From Paenibacillus albus (GTDB taxonomy: Bacteria; Bacillota; Bacilli; Paenibacillales; Paenibacillaceae), in the NCBI RefSeq assembly GCF_003952225.1, contig NZ_CP034437.1, positions 5,532,501 to 5,596,500 of the forward strand: a stretch of DNA of 64,000 nt. Direction: 5' to 3'. Shown here in pieces: positions 51,172-59,036 of this stretch. The notes beneath the pieces were generated by a model. That model was not told the origin of the DNA. It ran no database searches and worked only from the letters and a program-made list of their open reading frames with translations. Made by a program: the position numbers and the translations under genes. Positions within the stretch are counted from its first letter, which is position 1; each line of letters begins with the position of its first letter.

Positions 51172-52020
51172 TTATTTTGTATAATTTTGATAAATATCCT
51201 GTGATGACATTGCAGTTAATTCACAGATTGTGTACCCTTTGGTGATTAAATCGTGAATTATATACATACCAATGAAATATCCGCTTAAAGGATATTGGGT
51301 AGCATCATCACCACTCCACATAAAAAACTGACTCATTTTCTCTGCGGTCAAGGGTGTCCCAAATTCGTTTACAACCGCCTTTTCTAACGAATTTTTATTA
51401 TTCATGAGTTCCATTGTTTTATTTATTGGCAATCCCATTACTTCCGCCACTATCTCAATAGTTAAGTCAAAATCACAACTGCCATATCTGAAAGCGACAG
51501 GACAATAAGTGCCCAAACCTTCCGATATTACCCTTTCGGTGAAGTCAAACATATCTATGTTTTGTAAAATAGCACCGCGCACCATATGATTTAGTTCATG
51601 CGGAATTAATGACTCGACGGTTGATTCACTTATATTTCGGTCAATTCCAATGTAAGCATAGGGGTTTCCGTGATTAGCCGGAAGCGCAACGCCTCCGTGC
51701 ATACCTAGGTCAAGCCCAATGTATAAATCAAAATCGCCATGATAATTCAACAATTTAATGGTTTTATTCACTGTATTGACAATCTTATCAACAATACCGT
51801 TATTAATATTTTCTTTCGCTTTCGCAAGACAAGAATTAAAGTCACACTGTTCTATCATTGATTGCAAATTGCTAATATCAGTCATATAAAAATACTTAAA
51901 AATACCGTCATATAAATCTGGATATTTTTCAGTATAACACTTATAAGCGTTAAATTTGCCCTGAATTTGTGTCATGTCACACATCTCATTGTAGTTGTCA
52001 ATCATATTTATTATTCTCAT
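51172..52020 (-). CDS. DUF2268-like zinc metalloprotease
   Basis: The 282-residue protein has the HExxH zinc motif HELNH (residues 141-145) and a possible third ligand in VISEGLG (Glu167). Around it is a pattern seen in DUF2268-type predicted proteases: GIDRNIS before the motif, LPINKTMELM after it. No signal peptide is present, so it acts in the cytosol or is exported another way. GGGAG lies 8 nt before the ATG. Its DNA is AT-rich and sits between repeat arms, suggesting transfer. Substrate unknown. Confidence 0.7.
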   Translation of the reverse strand: MRIINMIDNYNEMCDMTQIQGKFNAYKCYTEKYPDLYDGIFKYFYMTDISNLQSMIEQCDFNSCLAKAKENINNGIVDKIVNTVNKTIKLLNYHGDFDLYIGLDLGMHGGVALPANHGNPYAYIGIDRNISESTVESLIPHELNHMVRGAILQNIDMFDFTERVISEGLGTYCPVAFRYGSCDFDLTIEIVAEVMGLPINKTMELMNNKNSLEKAVVNEFGTPLTAEKMSQFFMWSGDDATQYPLSGYFIGMYIIHDLITKGYTICELTAMSSQDIYQNYTK

Positions 52021-52160
52021 CTAAACAACTCCCAAAATATAATTTTTAAATTTCCGAATAGACAGCGTCGTAGTCATTTCATTCCTCCAAAGATTAGATA
52101 TTTCACATTAAATATTCGTGGGAAAGTAATCCATTCCTTTTTTGGAATTGTGTTTAACTG

Positions 52161-52240
52161 CCCATTAGCTTAATAAAGGCTACCGAGCTAATCAGACTCG
52201 GTAGCCTTTAATTTGTTTATTGTGCTATCGTGCCCGTTAG
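52161..52240. repeat. Compound CCCGTTAG-hairpin element (left of IS110)
   Basis: The arm CCCATTAG (52161), the hairpin AAAGGCTACCGAG/CTCGGTAGCCTTT (52175-52209), then TGTGCTATCGTG and the arm CCCGTTAG (52233-52240). The hairpin could also end transcription. Confidence 0.7.
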
Positions 52241-52248
52241 CCATTCAT

Positions 52249-52440
52249 GCAGCGCAAGAAACAGCGCTGCACCACAGAGGATGAAAATAGTAACGCTGTC
52301 AATAATGCTACTACGGCTGGGAGAAGAAGGTCGATCAACTATGGTGCGTTTAGAGCCCATCCGTTAGTCTGACTCCGACGACCACGGTGCATCACAGAAT
52401 GTCGCTCCCCTTTGGGGAAGCACTTATGGTAGATTAATCC
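52249..52440 (+). ncRNA. Candidate bridge RNA region of the IS110 element
   Basis: The non-coding leader opens with the hairpin GCAGCGC/GCGCTGC (52249-52270) and contains CCGTTAG (52361-52367), identical to the arm at the insertion site. IS110-type elements are known to carry a structured guide RNA in this place. The RNA itself is inferred. Confidence 0.45.
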
Positions 52441-52494
52441 TATTTGGTTTGTTGCACCAGCTCCAATTACAGAGCCGTAGAAAGGAATCTTTCA

Positions 52495-53712
52495 ATGGAT
52501 GTTCTCATTGAACGCGCATGTGGAATGGATGTTCACAAGGACTCAATTACTGCATGTGTGATGACACCTGAAGGAAAGGAGATTTGTACGTTCCCTACTA
52601 AAACAGTCTTTCTCTTACAGTTAATTGACTGGATAAGAAACCACGGCTGTACGCATGTCGCAATGGAAAGTACTGGCGTGTTTTGGAAGCCAATTGTTAA
52701 CCTCTTAGAAGCTGAAGATATTGAGTTTTTAGTCGTCAATGCCCAGCATATGAAGGCACTTCCAGGACGTAAAACCGATGTCAAAGATGCTGAGTGGATT
52801 GCCCAATTACTTCGCCACGGACTTTTGAAAGCTAGTTTTATTCCAAACCGATCGCAACGCGAACTCAGAGAATTAGTTCGGTATCGTCGAAGCATCATTG
52901 AAGAACGTGCCAGACAGCACAATCGTATTCAGAAGGTTTTAGAGGGCGCAAACATCAAACTCGGGTCTGTTGTTTCAGATATCATGGGCGTGTCGTCTAA
53001 AGATATGCTTCGTGCGATAGCAGATGGCGAAGACGATCCAGAGAAATTAGCAAACCTGGCTCAACGTACACTGAAAAAGAAAAAGTCCGAACTAGAGTTG
53101 GCTTTACGGGGCTACGTAAACCCTCATCAGCGTCTAATGATCAAAACCATTCTAACCCACATCGATTTTTTGTCGGAACAAATTGAGCTGTTAGATCAAG
53201 AGGTCGCCCAGAGAATTAGCTCTTTTCAGGAAGACGTAGAACGCCTGGACTCCATTCCTGGTATTGCACCTCGAATGGCGGAACAGATCTTAGCTGAGCT
53301 TGGAACAAACATTGAGAAACAGTTTCCTAGTGCAGCTCATTTATGTTCTTGGGCAGCATTAGTTCCAGGCCATAATGAGAGCGCTGGCAAACGGAAGTCT
53401 TCCAAAGGAAAGAAAGGAAACAAATATTTGAAATCCGCTTTAACAGAGGCCGCACATTCAGTGGGTGCATCCAAAAACTACCTTGGTGCAATGTATCGTC
53501 GAGCACTTGCTAAAAAAGGCAGGAAACGTGCCGCTATTGTAGTCGCTCATGCCATGTTAAGGATCGCTTATTACTTGCTATCCAGAAAAGAAATGTACGT
53601 AGACTTAGGCGAAGACTACTTCGAGAGGCATAAACAAGCAGCAGTTGTTCGAAATTCCGTTCGAAGACTTGAAAGCTTAGGATACACCGTTTCAATCTCA
53701 GAAGTTTCTTGA
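52495..53712 (+). CDS. IS110-family transposase
   Basis: About 405 residues with the RuvC-like DEDD N-terminal domain (GMDVHKDSI, THVAMESTGVFW, KTDVKDAEW) and the C-terminal Tnp domain (SIPGIAPRMAEQIL, FPSAAHLCSWAALVPGHNES). DEDD recombinases of this type move the IS without ordinary transposase chemistry, using an IS-encoded RNA. The ATG at 52495 follows AAAGGA; the track start at 52444 has no site. The frame is intact, so the element may be active. Confidence 0.9.
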   Translation: MDVLIERACGMDVHKDSITACVMTPEGKEICTFPTKTVFLLQLIDWIRNHGCTHVAMESTGVFWKPIVNLLEAEDIEFLVVNAQHMKALPGRKTDVKDAEWIAQLLRHGLLKASFIPNRSQRELRELVRYRRSIIEERARQHNRIQKVLEGANIKLGSVVSDIMGVSSKDMLRAIADGEDDPEKLANLAQRTLKKKKSELELALRGYVNPHQRLMIKTILTHIDFLSEQIELLDQEVAQRISSFQEDVERLDSIPGIAPRMAEQILAELGTNIEKQFPSAAHLCSWAALVPGHNESAGKRKSSKGKKGNKYLKSALTEAAHSVGASKNYLGAMYRRALAKKGRKRAAIVVAHAMLRIAYYLLSRKEMYVDLGEDYFERHKQAAVVRNSVRRLESLGYTVSISEVS

Positions 53713-53827
53713 TCCATTAGCCTCAAATATTTACATGACCTGGTGCTGCACCTTGAAAAAACTAACGGTCTGCGCCCCTCTTTAGTTTTGTCTTTTTTAG
53801 AGGTCACTTCGAGAGGAATTTTCATGG

Positions 53828-53890
53828 TAGTGCAATAAGCTGCCGAAAACTCGGCAGCCTTTTCGTCGTTGTGCTATCGTTCCCCGTTAG
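53828..53890. repeat. Compound CCCGTTAG-hairpin element (right of IS110)
   Basis: The residual TAG of a split arm, the hairpin GCTGCCGA/TCGGCAGC (53839-53858), then TGTGCTATCGT and the arm CCCGTTAG (53883-53890). With the element at 52161 it forms a two-unit tandem interrupted by the IS. Confidence 0.65.
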
Positions 53891-53941
53891 CTTAGAGGAT
53901 TTTGCGTGTTATTGTGTTTTCCAGTAGGGGACTAACTGATA

Positions 53942-54853
53942 TCAAATCTTGTCTTTATATTTCTCTGCCCATTCTTTAAACGGGGTTAATTTGAGATTAT
54001 AAGTTTTTAACGAATCAATATCTATATCGTATCCCACTTCGTTATCCCATTCATGGGATTGTACCACCCCTGGAAAGATACCTTGGTTTACTGCTTCTTC
54101 AGGACTAAGCGAATACACTGTAAGCCTTTTTCCCGTTACATTAGAGAGAACAGCGGCTACCTCATCCATTGTTAGGGACTCTGAGGCTAACTCAATATTT
54201 TTTTCATTGAATTTCTCGGGATTATTAAATGCGGCACAAGCAAAAGTAGCTACATCATCTGCTGTAATTAAATCTAATCGTGTATCGGGAAGCATAGCCG
54301 TTTTTAGTTCACCTTGTTGAAAATGAGGAAACATAACCTTACGATGTTCAGAATTGAGAAAGTTATCCATCATATTGACTGGTTTAAGTATAGTCCATGA
54401 TGAAAATCCTGCTTTACGAATAGCTTCCTCTACTTCCCATTTATCTGTCCAATATTTTTCAAACCAATAACCTGTTCCCCATTTTGGGAATTCTGCATAT
54501 CTGCTTGTGGCTGCAACGGAGGTGTGAACAAACTGTTGAACACCACTGTTTAATGCAGATTGAATCAATGCATATCCCTGTTGTCGCTCAGTATCCGTAC
54601 CAGGATTGGCAGGGTTTGTCATGGAAAACACCGCATCTGCGTTTTGCATAGCTCTTTCCAAAGAGGAAGGGTCATCGAAGTTACCCACTACAGCTTCTGC
54701 CCCTTTTTGAATAAGTGCCTGGGCTTTAGAAGAATTTATATCTCTAACTAAAATACGAACTTTAAATCCCTGCTTTAATGCTTCCCGTGCCACAGCTCCT
54801 CCTTGTAAACCAGTTGCACCTGTGACTAATATTACTTTTTGCTTATTATTCAT
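53942..54853 (-). CDS. NmrA-like NAD(P)-binding protein
   Basis: The 303-residue Rossmann protein of the NmrA group has VTGATGLQGGAVAREAL (nucleotide-binding) near residue 10, RILVRDINSSKA for cofactor discrimination and FVHTSVAAT in the active-site area. Members act as redox sensors or quinone reductases. The gene is divergent from an HxlR-type regulator, a common pair in which the regulator senses electrophiles and controls the reductase. An AGGAG ribosome binding site precedes the ATG. No catalytic YxxxK is evident. Confidence 0.88.
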   Translation of the reverse strand: MNNKQKVILVTGATGLQGGAVAREALKQGFKVRILVRDINSSKAQALIQKGAEAVVGNFDDPSSLERAMQNADAVFSMTNPANPGTDTERQQGYALIQSALNSGVQQFVHTSVAATSRYAEFPKWGTGYWFEKYWTDKWEVEEAIRKAGFSSWTILKPVNMMDNFLNSEHRKVMFPHFQQGELKTAMLPDTRLDLITADDVATFACAAFNNPEKFNEKNIELASESLTMDEVAAVLSNVTGKRLTVYSLSPEEAVNQGIFPGVVQSHEWDNEVGYDIDIDSLKTYNLKLTPFKEWAEKYKDKI

Positions 54854-54971
54854 TTTATAACTCCTTTGTTACGAAATTTGATGTAAGTAATAAACATAGG
54901 ATAGTATATAATGTGATTAAAAAACAGTATGCACTTTTTAGTGAGATACTATCCAAAAGGAGAGTATAAGA

Positions 54972-55295
54972 ATGAACGAGAGCAATGAAATTTTCAATGG
55001 ATCGGAATCCTTTGAATATACCCTCTCCATTATGAGTGGAAAATGGAAGATGTTAATTATATTCTTTTTAGGACGAGATAAAGTGATGCGATATAATAAA
55101 CTAAAAAAATCCATTAATGGGATTACACATAAAATGTTAAGCAAGCAACTGAAAGAACTAGAAAAAGAACAATTAATAATACGTCAGGAATATTCTCAAA
55201 TCCCACCAAAAGTTGAATATTCTTTAAGCGATAAAGGGGTATCTTTGCTTCCTATAACAAAAACTATGTGTGACTGGGGAAAAAAACATATGTAA
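54972..55295 (+). CDS. HxlR-family transcriptional regulator
   Basis: The 107-residue winged-helix protein carries the HxlR signature: YTLSIMSGKWKMLIIFFL, then KLKKSINGITHKMLSKQLKELE and a wing ending LSDKGVSLLPI. HxlR/YodB-type proteins are redox- or electrophile-sensing regulators. None of the typical sensor cysteines is near the N-terminus, though one lies near residue 101. Divergent from the NmrA-like gene, which is its probable target. AGGAG precedes the ATG. Confidence 0.9.
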   Translation: MNESNEIFNGSESFEYTLSIMSGKWKMLIIFFLGRDKVMRYNKLKKSINGITHKMLSKQLKELEKEQLIIRQEYSQIPPKVEYSLSDKGVSLLPITKTMCDWGKKHM

Positions 55296-55324
55296 CAGGG
55301 TTAATTCCTGATTACACTAACCTG

Positions 55325-55403
55325 CCCGTTACTTCAATGAAAAACGGCAGCTGAACATCATGCCAGCTGCCGTTGTGTTGTATTGAGCGATAGTGCCCGT
55401 TAG
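55325..55403. repeat. Compound CCCGTTAG-hairpin element
   Basis: The arm CCCGTTA (55325), the hairpin AACGGCAGCTG/CAGCTGCCGTT (55343-55374), then GAGCGATAGTG and the arm CCCGTTAG (55396-55403). It lies 30 nt after the HxlR stop and can serve as its terminator. Confidence 0.7.
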
Positions 55404-55604
55404 TTCAGCCCAACTACAAAAAGGAGGGTGGTTCAAGACTTGTAATATCACTCTGTACCAAAGCAAATCTAAGGTCTGTCAGCCACAGCGGCTCTGAAAA
55501 AGAAACCACCTCATTCTCCTTTGTTTTCTGCCTCTTTTCGTATGGAGTATATAAATCGCGGCTATACTGGGGTTAGCATATGCCAAAATAAAGGAGCAAA
55601 AAAA

Positions 55605-56114
55605 ATGGGAATTCTGAATGGGAATCCGAAAGACGAGCCGCTGCATTACGGCGAAATATATCAGATTTGGATCTATTCAGCAAAGAAGAAATCGACCATT
55701 TCCACCTACCAACTCTACCTGTCGCATGCAGGCGATAATGAATTAAAGCGGTTATTGAAAAATCTTGTTCAACAGGCGCGGCAAGCTGCTGTAGAATGCG
55801 ACGAGCTGCTCGTCCATAATGGCATAATGCCCCCGCCTTCCCTGCCGGAGCGCCCTCTGGTAAGACTGGAGGAAATTCCAGCCGGCGCCCGTTTCTCGGA
55901 TGTAGAAATCGCTGTCGCAGTAGGCGAGAATCTAGCTGCCGGTCTGTTAGCTTGCAGTCAAATTACTGGGAGTTCGATTCGCATCGACGTCGGCTTGTTG
56001 TTCTCGAAGTACTACGCCTTACATCTTTTATCGTCTGCAGCTGCCCTGGAACTTAGCAAAGTGAAGGGCTGGCTCGTTCCTCCTCCGCTTCAGATACGTC
56101 GACCAGAACACTAA
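55605..56114 (+). CDS. DUF3231 family protein
   Basis: About 170 residues: MGILNGNPKDEPLHYGEI at the start and KGWLVPPPLQIRRPE at the end match the single-domain form of DUF3231, a ferritin-like, CotF-related family common in spore formers. It is often produced in two-domain forms of about 340 residues. The start at 55605 follows AAGGAGC. It is convergent with a paralogue (56180-56704). It probably localises to the coat or forespore. Function unproven. Confidence 0.85.
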   Translation: MGILNGNPKDEPLHYGEIYQIWIYSAKKKSTISTYQLYLSHAGDNELKRLLKNLVQQARQAAVECDELLVHNGIMPPPSLPERPLVRLEEIPAGARFSDVEIAVAVGENLAAGLLACSQITGSSIRIDVGLLFSKYYALHLLSSAAALELSKVKGWLVPPPLQIRRPEH

Positions 56115-56133
56115 CCATGCGAATAACGAAAAA

Positions 56134-56161
56134 AAAGAACAGTCCGTCACTCCACGGACTG
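56134..56161. terminator. Bidirectional terminator between the DUF3231 genes
   Basis: CAGTCCGT (56140-56147) pairs with ACGGACTG (56154-56161), with an A6 run on the left and T-rich sequence on the right. Confidence 0.75.
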
Positions 56162-56179
56162 CCTTCTGTTTGTACAACG

Positions 56180-56704
56180 TTATACGCCGGCGCCTATAGC
56201 TTCCGGACGCTTGATTTGAAGCGGCGGCGGTATCAGCCACCCTTTCTCTTTGCTCAGACGCAGAATTGTTACGCCGAGAGCGGCTTTGGTCACATGATAT
56301 TTACCGAATAAGGCACCGATGTCCTCGCGAATCGACATCCCCATCGCTGTGCTGGCCGCAACAAGGCCGGCTGCCAGATCTGCCGATACCTTAGCCGCAA
56401 CCTCTTGATCGGCGAATCTTGCTCCTATCGGAATCTCCTCCAGCTTCGCTTCCGGGCGTTCTGGCAACTTCGGAGTTGGCGTAATGCCGTTAGCAATCAA
56501 AATCTCGTCCAACTCGTTGATCTCCAATTGCGCCTGTCGAATACCGTCTTCCAAGATCGCACGGAGATCCTTATCCCCCGTGTGGAATTTTAGCGCGCTG
56601 TAAGAGGAAACGCAGCCTTTCGCAGTCGTCGATGCCTGCCAGATTGCAAAAATCTCGCCGTAATGCAATGGTTCGTCTTTTGGGTTTCCGCTTAAAATGC
56701 CCAT
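56180..56704 (-). CDS. DUF3231 family protein (paralogue)
   Basis: The 174-residue protein starts MGILSGNPKDEPLHYGEI and ends KGWLIPPPLQIKRPE, sharing both ends with the gene at 55605-56114 but diverging in the middle. It is a single-domain DUF3231, probably a spore-associated protein. AAGGAG lies before the ATG. The two genes form an inverted, convergent pair, so they arose by an inverted duplication or separate insertions. Confidence 0.85.
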   Translation of the reverse strand: MGILSGNPKDEPLHYGEIFAIWQASTTAKGCVSSYSALKFHTGDKDLRAILEDGIRQAQLEINELDEILIANGITPTPKLPERPEAKLEEIPIGARFADQEVAAKVSADLAAGLVAASTAMGMSIREDIGALFGKYHVTKAALGVTILRLSKEKGWLIPPPLQIKRPEAIGAGV

Positions 56705-57010
56705 GCTATAATCGCTCCTTCAAAGGTATAGTGTCGTGCCCGGATCGAAGCCGAGAACACATTTAATATAACCAAGGAAAGCACGACTATTCAGTAGGGA
56801 ACCTTGAAATAATAGGCATGCATGACCAATAAACAAGCGTGGATTTCGAACTTAAACCGGCTAATGCCCGTATGCCACTGCTCCTTTATCACCTGCTCGA
56901 TCCCCATCAACTCGAAGAGCCCTGATACTGGTTATATAAGCACACAAATGAATACTTAAAAGTCTCTGAGTCGGACTGCCACATAATTAACTCGAATATT
57001 TTTAAGTGAT
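56705..57010. other. Non-coding stretch
   Basis: No gene was recognised. It should contain the promoter of the DUF3231 gene, but no clear consensus was picked. Confidence 0.3.
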
Positions 57011-57052
57011 ATAACAAGACCATGGCTTGAGTAGCAGCCACAGTCTTGTTAT
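57011..57052 (-). terminator. Terminator-like hairpin after the WGxxGxxG gene
   Basis: The 10-bp stem ATAACAAGAC (57011-57020) with GTCTTGTTAT (57043-57052) has an inner GGCT/AGCC, but a T-run is lacking. Confidence 0.5.
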
Positions 57053-57069
57053 TAAACAACAATCTTTAG

Positions 57070-57378
57070 TTAGGAACGCTCAGGTTTACGGTCATGGTTA
57101 CGACTTCTCATTCCAGCTAAACCGATTAAACCTAATAGTCCTAACCAGCCCCAGTCCATATCATTATCATTATTATTAACTGCATTAGCACGATAGTTAC
57201 CTGCTGCAGTTGATGTCGCATTGTAGCTATTTGTATTAATTGAACGGTCGTCATATGACTGGTTACTTTGTGTAGATGGGTAGGTCATACTACCTGCAGC
57301 GCTTAAGATTCCGGCGCCCATCATCAAGGTGAAGCAGCCAAGCAGCAAAAATGTGGATAGATACTTCAATTTTCTCAT
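57070..57378 (-). CDS. WGxxGxxG-tail small secreted protein
   Basis: The 102-residue protein has a signal peptide, a low-complexity Asn/Ser/Tyr region and, after an acidic NDNDMD, the glycine-rich hydrophobic segment WGWLGLLGLIGLAG, then a basic tail. This WGxxGxxG-type C-terminal segment is a suspected sorting signal. A near-twin lies at 60781-61089. AGAGGAG precedes the ATG. It is probably exported and held at the membrane by its tail. Role unknown; the context suggests a surface or spore function. Confidence 0.85.
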   Translation of the reverse strand: MRKLKYLSTFLLLGCFTLMMGAGILSAAGSMTYPSTQSNQSYDDRSINTNSYNATSTAAGNYRANAVNNNDNDMDWGWLGLLGLIGLAGMRSRNHDRKPERS

Positions 57379-57546
57379 GCAAATAACTCCTCTGCTGATG
57401 ATTTGGTCTGTCTTACTATCGTTTTCCCTGTATGTAAGTGAATTATTCGATCGATTTAACCTGTTATACTATTAACATTTCTTTTCTTTTCGTAAATAAA
57501 AAAGCCCCCTAGAAAGGAGCCTTTTGAGTAGATATAACCATTATAT

Positions 57547-57960
57547 TTAGCGATTGTTTCCACGGGAACCGTTACTACCATGAGAACCACGAGAACCGTG
57601 AGAACCTTTTTCACCATGAGAACCGTGAGGACCTTTACAACCATGAGAACCGTGAGAATCGTCGCTACCACGAGAACCGTGAGAACCGTCGCTACCACGA
57701 GAACCGTGAGAACCGTCGCTACCACAAGAACCGTGAGAACCGTCGCTACCACGAGAACCGTTACTTCCACGAGAACCATCGATACCACGAGAACCATTAC
57801 TTTTTGGCAACTGAATCAACTCCTTTATCAATAGATTCTTAATAATATATGTAGCGAATCTACTAAATGGTATAGTTGCTTGCGTATTTAATATAGAAGC
57901 ACGTGAGCTATTCCGAATAACTTCACTGTACGATTCTCTGCGCGCTTGTTTTTCTTTCAA
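57547..57960 (-). CDS. Collagen-like Gly-X-Y protein
   Basis: The 137-residue reading starts at a TTG. The first 50 residues are basic (KEKQARRESYSEVIR) and have no signal peptide. The rest is about 27 Gly-X-Y triplets, mostly GSR, GSD, GSH and GSN, with no proline. Proline normally stabilises collagen-like triple helices, so any helix must rely on charge. It is encoded by an imperfect 18-bp repeat. Such proteins occur on spore or exosporium surfaces. The ribosome binding site is poor and sits in a hairpin; the reverse strand frames are shadows. Confidence 0.6.
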   Translation of the reverse strand: MKEKQARRESYSEVIRNSSRASILNTQATIPFSRFATYIIKNLLIKELIQLPKSNGSRGIDGSRGSNGSRGSDGSHGSCGSDGSHGSRGSDGSHGSRGSDDSHGSHGCKGPHGSHGEKGSHGSRGSHGSNGSRGNNR

Positions 57961-57966
57961 AAGAAA

Positions 57967-58000
57967 AACCGCCTCTTTCCAGGCGGTTGATTGAGCTATC
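57967..58000 (-). repeat. Hairpin with TATCGTG tail
   Basis: AACCGCCT (57967-57974) pairs with AGGCGGTT (57981-57988), followed by TTGAGCTATCGTGG. It is the hairpin half of the CCCGTTAG family, just before the collagen-like gene, whose ribosome binding site it may cover. Confidence 0.55.
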
Positions 58001-58028
58001 GTGGTGTCCCCCTTTAATTAAGATCACA

Positions 58029-58205
58029 CTAGAGCTTAATTGATGGGGGAAGACGTTTTGGTTTATTGACACTTTTAGTTTTTTCAGTTTTTTCATCTAA
58101 CAATTCAAGTTCGTTAATATTAGGATTTACATAACCCGATGACTGCTCCTTGCTCTTAGTTTTCTTACGTAAATTGGACGATTGCCGTTTGTTTTTCTGA
58201 TTCAC
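58029..58205 (-). CDS. Small basic protein, 58 aa
   Basis: Starting at a GTG with AGGAGAAAAGG upstream, it reads MNQKNKRQSSNLRKKTKS and ends PKRLPPSIKL. It is a very basic, Ser/Lys/Asn-rich protein with no signal peptide. It resembles small DNA- or coat-associated spore proteins in composition only. It lies between the collagen-like gene and a plus-strand small gene. No family is recognised. Confidence 0.55.
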   Translation of the reverse strand: MNQKNKRQSSNLRKKTKSKEQSSGYVNPNINELELLDEKTEKTKSVNKPKRLPPSIKL

Positions 58206-58415
58206 GTTAATACCTTTTCTCCTCTATAACCAGAAATATAACAGTTTATGCACCTGATTGAGCACTGGATTGGGTAGATGTTCATCCATGATATTTCTCT
58301 CCTCGTCCATCGTCATCGGAACATTATTATGTAAATACATAAAATACATAATTATCATCTTCCCAGGGGCAAAATAGATTTTGTTGTCATTAAGGATTAA
58401 ACAGGAGGATGCAGT

Positions 58416-58604
58416 ATGCCAAATGAGCAAAATGAAGTATCTAAAGCTGATGTGCAATCCGTTAATTTGAACAAGCTTTTAGTTGCAGGAGCCGCGGATA
58501 CAGAATTTTCTGCTGAGGAAGCAGCTGAAGAATTTCAGAACAACCCTGCAGCGAACGAAAACGCAGCCAACGCATCAGCAAAAGAAGCTCAGGATGAATT
58601 CTAA
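58416..58604 (+). CDS. Small acidic protein, 62 aa
   Basis: A good AGGAGG site precedes the ATG. The product is acidic and alanine/asparagine-rich in its second half (AAEEFQNNPAANENAANAS), so it is probably intrinsically disordered. No signal peptide is present. It is followed by a strong terminator. It could be a small spore protein, but no family is recognised. Confidence 0.6.
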   Translation: MPNEQNEVSKADVQSVNLNKLLVAGAADTEFSAEEAAEEFQNNPAANENAANASAKEAQDEF

Positions 58605-58619
58605 GATAATGTAAAGCAA

Positions 58620-58651
58620 GATGCCCGGATCCTCACTAGGAACTGGGCATC
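58620..58651 (+). terminator. Terminator after the 62-aa gene
   Basis: GATGCCC (58620-58626) pairs with GGGCATC (58645-58651). Confidence 0.65.
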
Positions 58652-58725
58652 CTCTACGTTACAAAATCATCTTGGAATATGAATTATAGACCACTGGGCA
58701 TAATAACGTCAGGGGTGATTTCCCA

Positions 58726-58812
58726 ATGAAATGCGTTTATTGTGAAAACATTCAACAAATCAAAGGGATGAAACATAAGTGTTACATTTGTTCAATAATC
58801 AAGGCACGTTAA
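58726..58812 (+). CDS. 28-residue CxxC-CxxC micro-protein
   Basis: Starts MKCVYCEN and ends CYICSIIKAR, a four-cysteine knuckle with basic residues between. AGGGGTGA lies about 7 nt upstream. A paralogue of the same length with about 75% identity is at 61492-61578. It is followed by a terminator. It could bind zinc and act as a nucleic-acid binding or redox micro-protein. Confidence 0.65.
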   Translation: MKCVYCENIQQIKGMKHKCYICSIIKAR

Positions 58813-58855
58813 TCAGCTAGCATGAATAATCTGATTACAACTCGATTCTCCCCAC

Positions 58856-58884
58856 CCCTCTTTACATAAGGAGGGTTTTTTTCG
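58856..58884 (+). terminator. Terminator after the micro-protein gene
   Basis: CCCTC (58856-58860) pairs with GAGGG (58871-58875) and is followed by T7. Confidence 0.6.
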
Positions 58885-59036
58885 AGCACCGCCTCGTGAA
58901 GAACCTTTCAACAAAATGTTGGTGAGCGTTTCGTAACGAAAAATGGAGCAGTGGAAATCCTTCTGCATAATAATCCCTCTGTTAGGGATCATAATTCTGT
59001 CCACGAAATTTGGACGTTTTAAAGGAGGGAATATAT

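Larger units (their letters stand above)
52241..53830 (+). mobile_element. IS110-family element inserted in a CCCGTTAG repeat
   Basis: The element of about 1.59 kb has one transposase gene, about 250 nt of non-coding leader and no terminal inverted repeats, as usual for IS110. The left boundary is inferred from CCCGTTAG|CCATTC. The right boundary is where the repeat resumes (TAG|TGCAATAAG before a GCTGCCGA hairpin). If so, it split a repeat arm. Ends are inferred, not proven. Confidence 0.65.

Noticed and set aside
57560..57790. Possible CRISPR array
   Set aside because: The repeats are contiguous 18-bp coding units without unique spacers and no cas genes are present.
57456..57834. Val/Leu-rich minus frame and Thr/Arg-rich plus frame over the repeat
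   Set aside because: Both are other-frame readings of the same 18-bp repeat that encodes the Gly-X-Y protein; neither has a ribosome binding site.
58813..59004. 63-residue minus ORF before the catalase gene
   Set aside because: It covers the terminator hairpin and promoter region and has no ribosome binding site.
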